Source of the DNA: Firmicutes bacterium UBA5201
GTDB lineage: Bacteria > Bacillota > Clostridia > Peptostreptococcales > Acidaminobacteraceae
Length of the DNA: 23,888 bases
Direction of reading: 5' to 3'
NCBI GenBank assembly: GCA_002412775.1
Contig: DHVT01000026.1
Span: 175,929-199,816, forward strand
Shown: in pieces, positions 23,839 through 23,888 of the stretch
How the letters are laid out: every line of letters begins with the position of its first letter
Position numbering within the stretch: position 1 is the first letter of the stretch
Position numbers and translations under genes: made by a program
The notes under the pieces: model-generated
The model's database searches: none
Told to the model about the DNA's origin: nothing
What the model saw: the letters and a program-made list of their open reading frames with translations, nothing else

Positions 23839-23888
23839 GCCAAAAAATAAAAAAAACGAACGTATATGATTCACATGTGATAATGTCC

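Noticed and set aside
23871..23880. Perfect palindrome TCACATGTGA near the right edge
   Set aside because: Ten bases can be self-complementary by chance; the arms are in the reverse order to a CRP/FNR site and it lies more than 30 bases upstream of the carAB -35.

Overview
The window looks like chromosomal DNA from a low-to-moderate GC Gram-positive anaerobe, most likely class Clostridia (Bacillota). The support is strong GGAGG-type ribosome binding sites at nearly every gene, a secreted protease with three S-layer homology (SLH) domains, a PyrR-type attenuator in front of carAB, and a LemA/DUF2207 pair. A genus cannot be fixed from the sequence. No rRNA, tRNA, insertion sequence, phage gene or CRISPR array is visible. 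No stretch above 300 bases lacks a gene; the longest is the 282-base promoter/attenuator leader at the right edge.

Layout from left to right. (1) A minus-strand group lemA, DUF2207 membrane protein, mscL (about 38-2916) concerns the envelope. (2) A divergent plus-strand gene encodes a Cache-HAMP-PAS-GGDEF diguanylate cyclase with a C-terminal bacteriohemerythrin, a likely oxygen- or iron-linked c-di-GMP sensor. (3) A minus-strand MacB/LolD-type ABC pair (FtsX-like permease, then ATPase). (4) Divergently, a small membrane protein with NapH/NosR-like cysteine motifs, then a 1157-residue subtilisin-like protease with an SLH anchor. (5) A convergent lipoprotein with a PrcB-like domain. (6) An unusual class I isoprenoid-synthase-like protein. 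(7) A minus-strand M29 aminopeptidase, back to back with a plus-strand pair: NamA/YqjM-type old yellow enzyme and a threonine-synthase-like PLP enzyme. (8) A minus-strand pair: a small exported protein and an HMA-TauE/SafE-cupredoxin fusion, probably for copper or another soft metal. (9) carB and carA, preceded by a leader with promoter, PyrR loop and terminator.

Most units are separated by clear hairpin terminators, several bidirectional between convergent genes. The items most worth a second look are the metal-handling pair with a Pho-box-like direct repeat at its promoter, the isoprenoid-synthase-like orphan, the protease/PrcB neighbourhood, and the hemerythrin-cyclase. No wholly new multi-gene system can be demonstrated here; the less ordinary parts are marked as inference.
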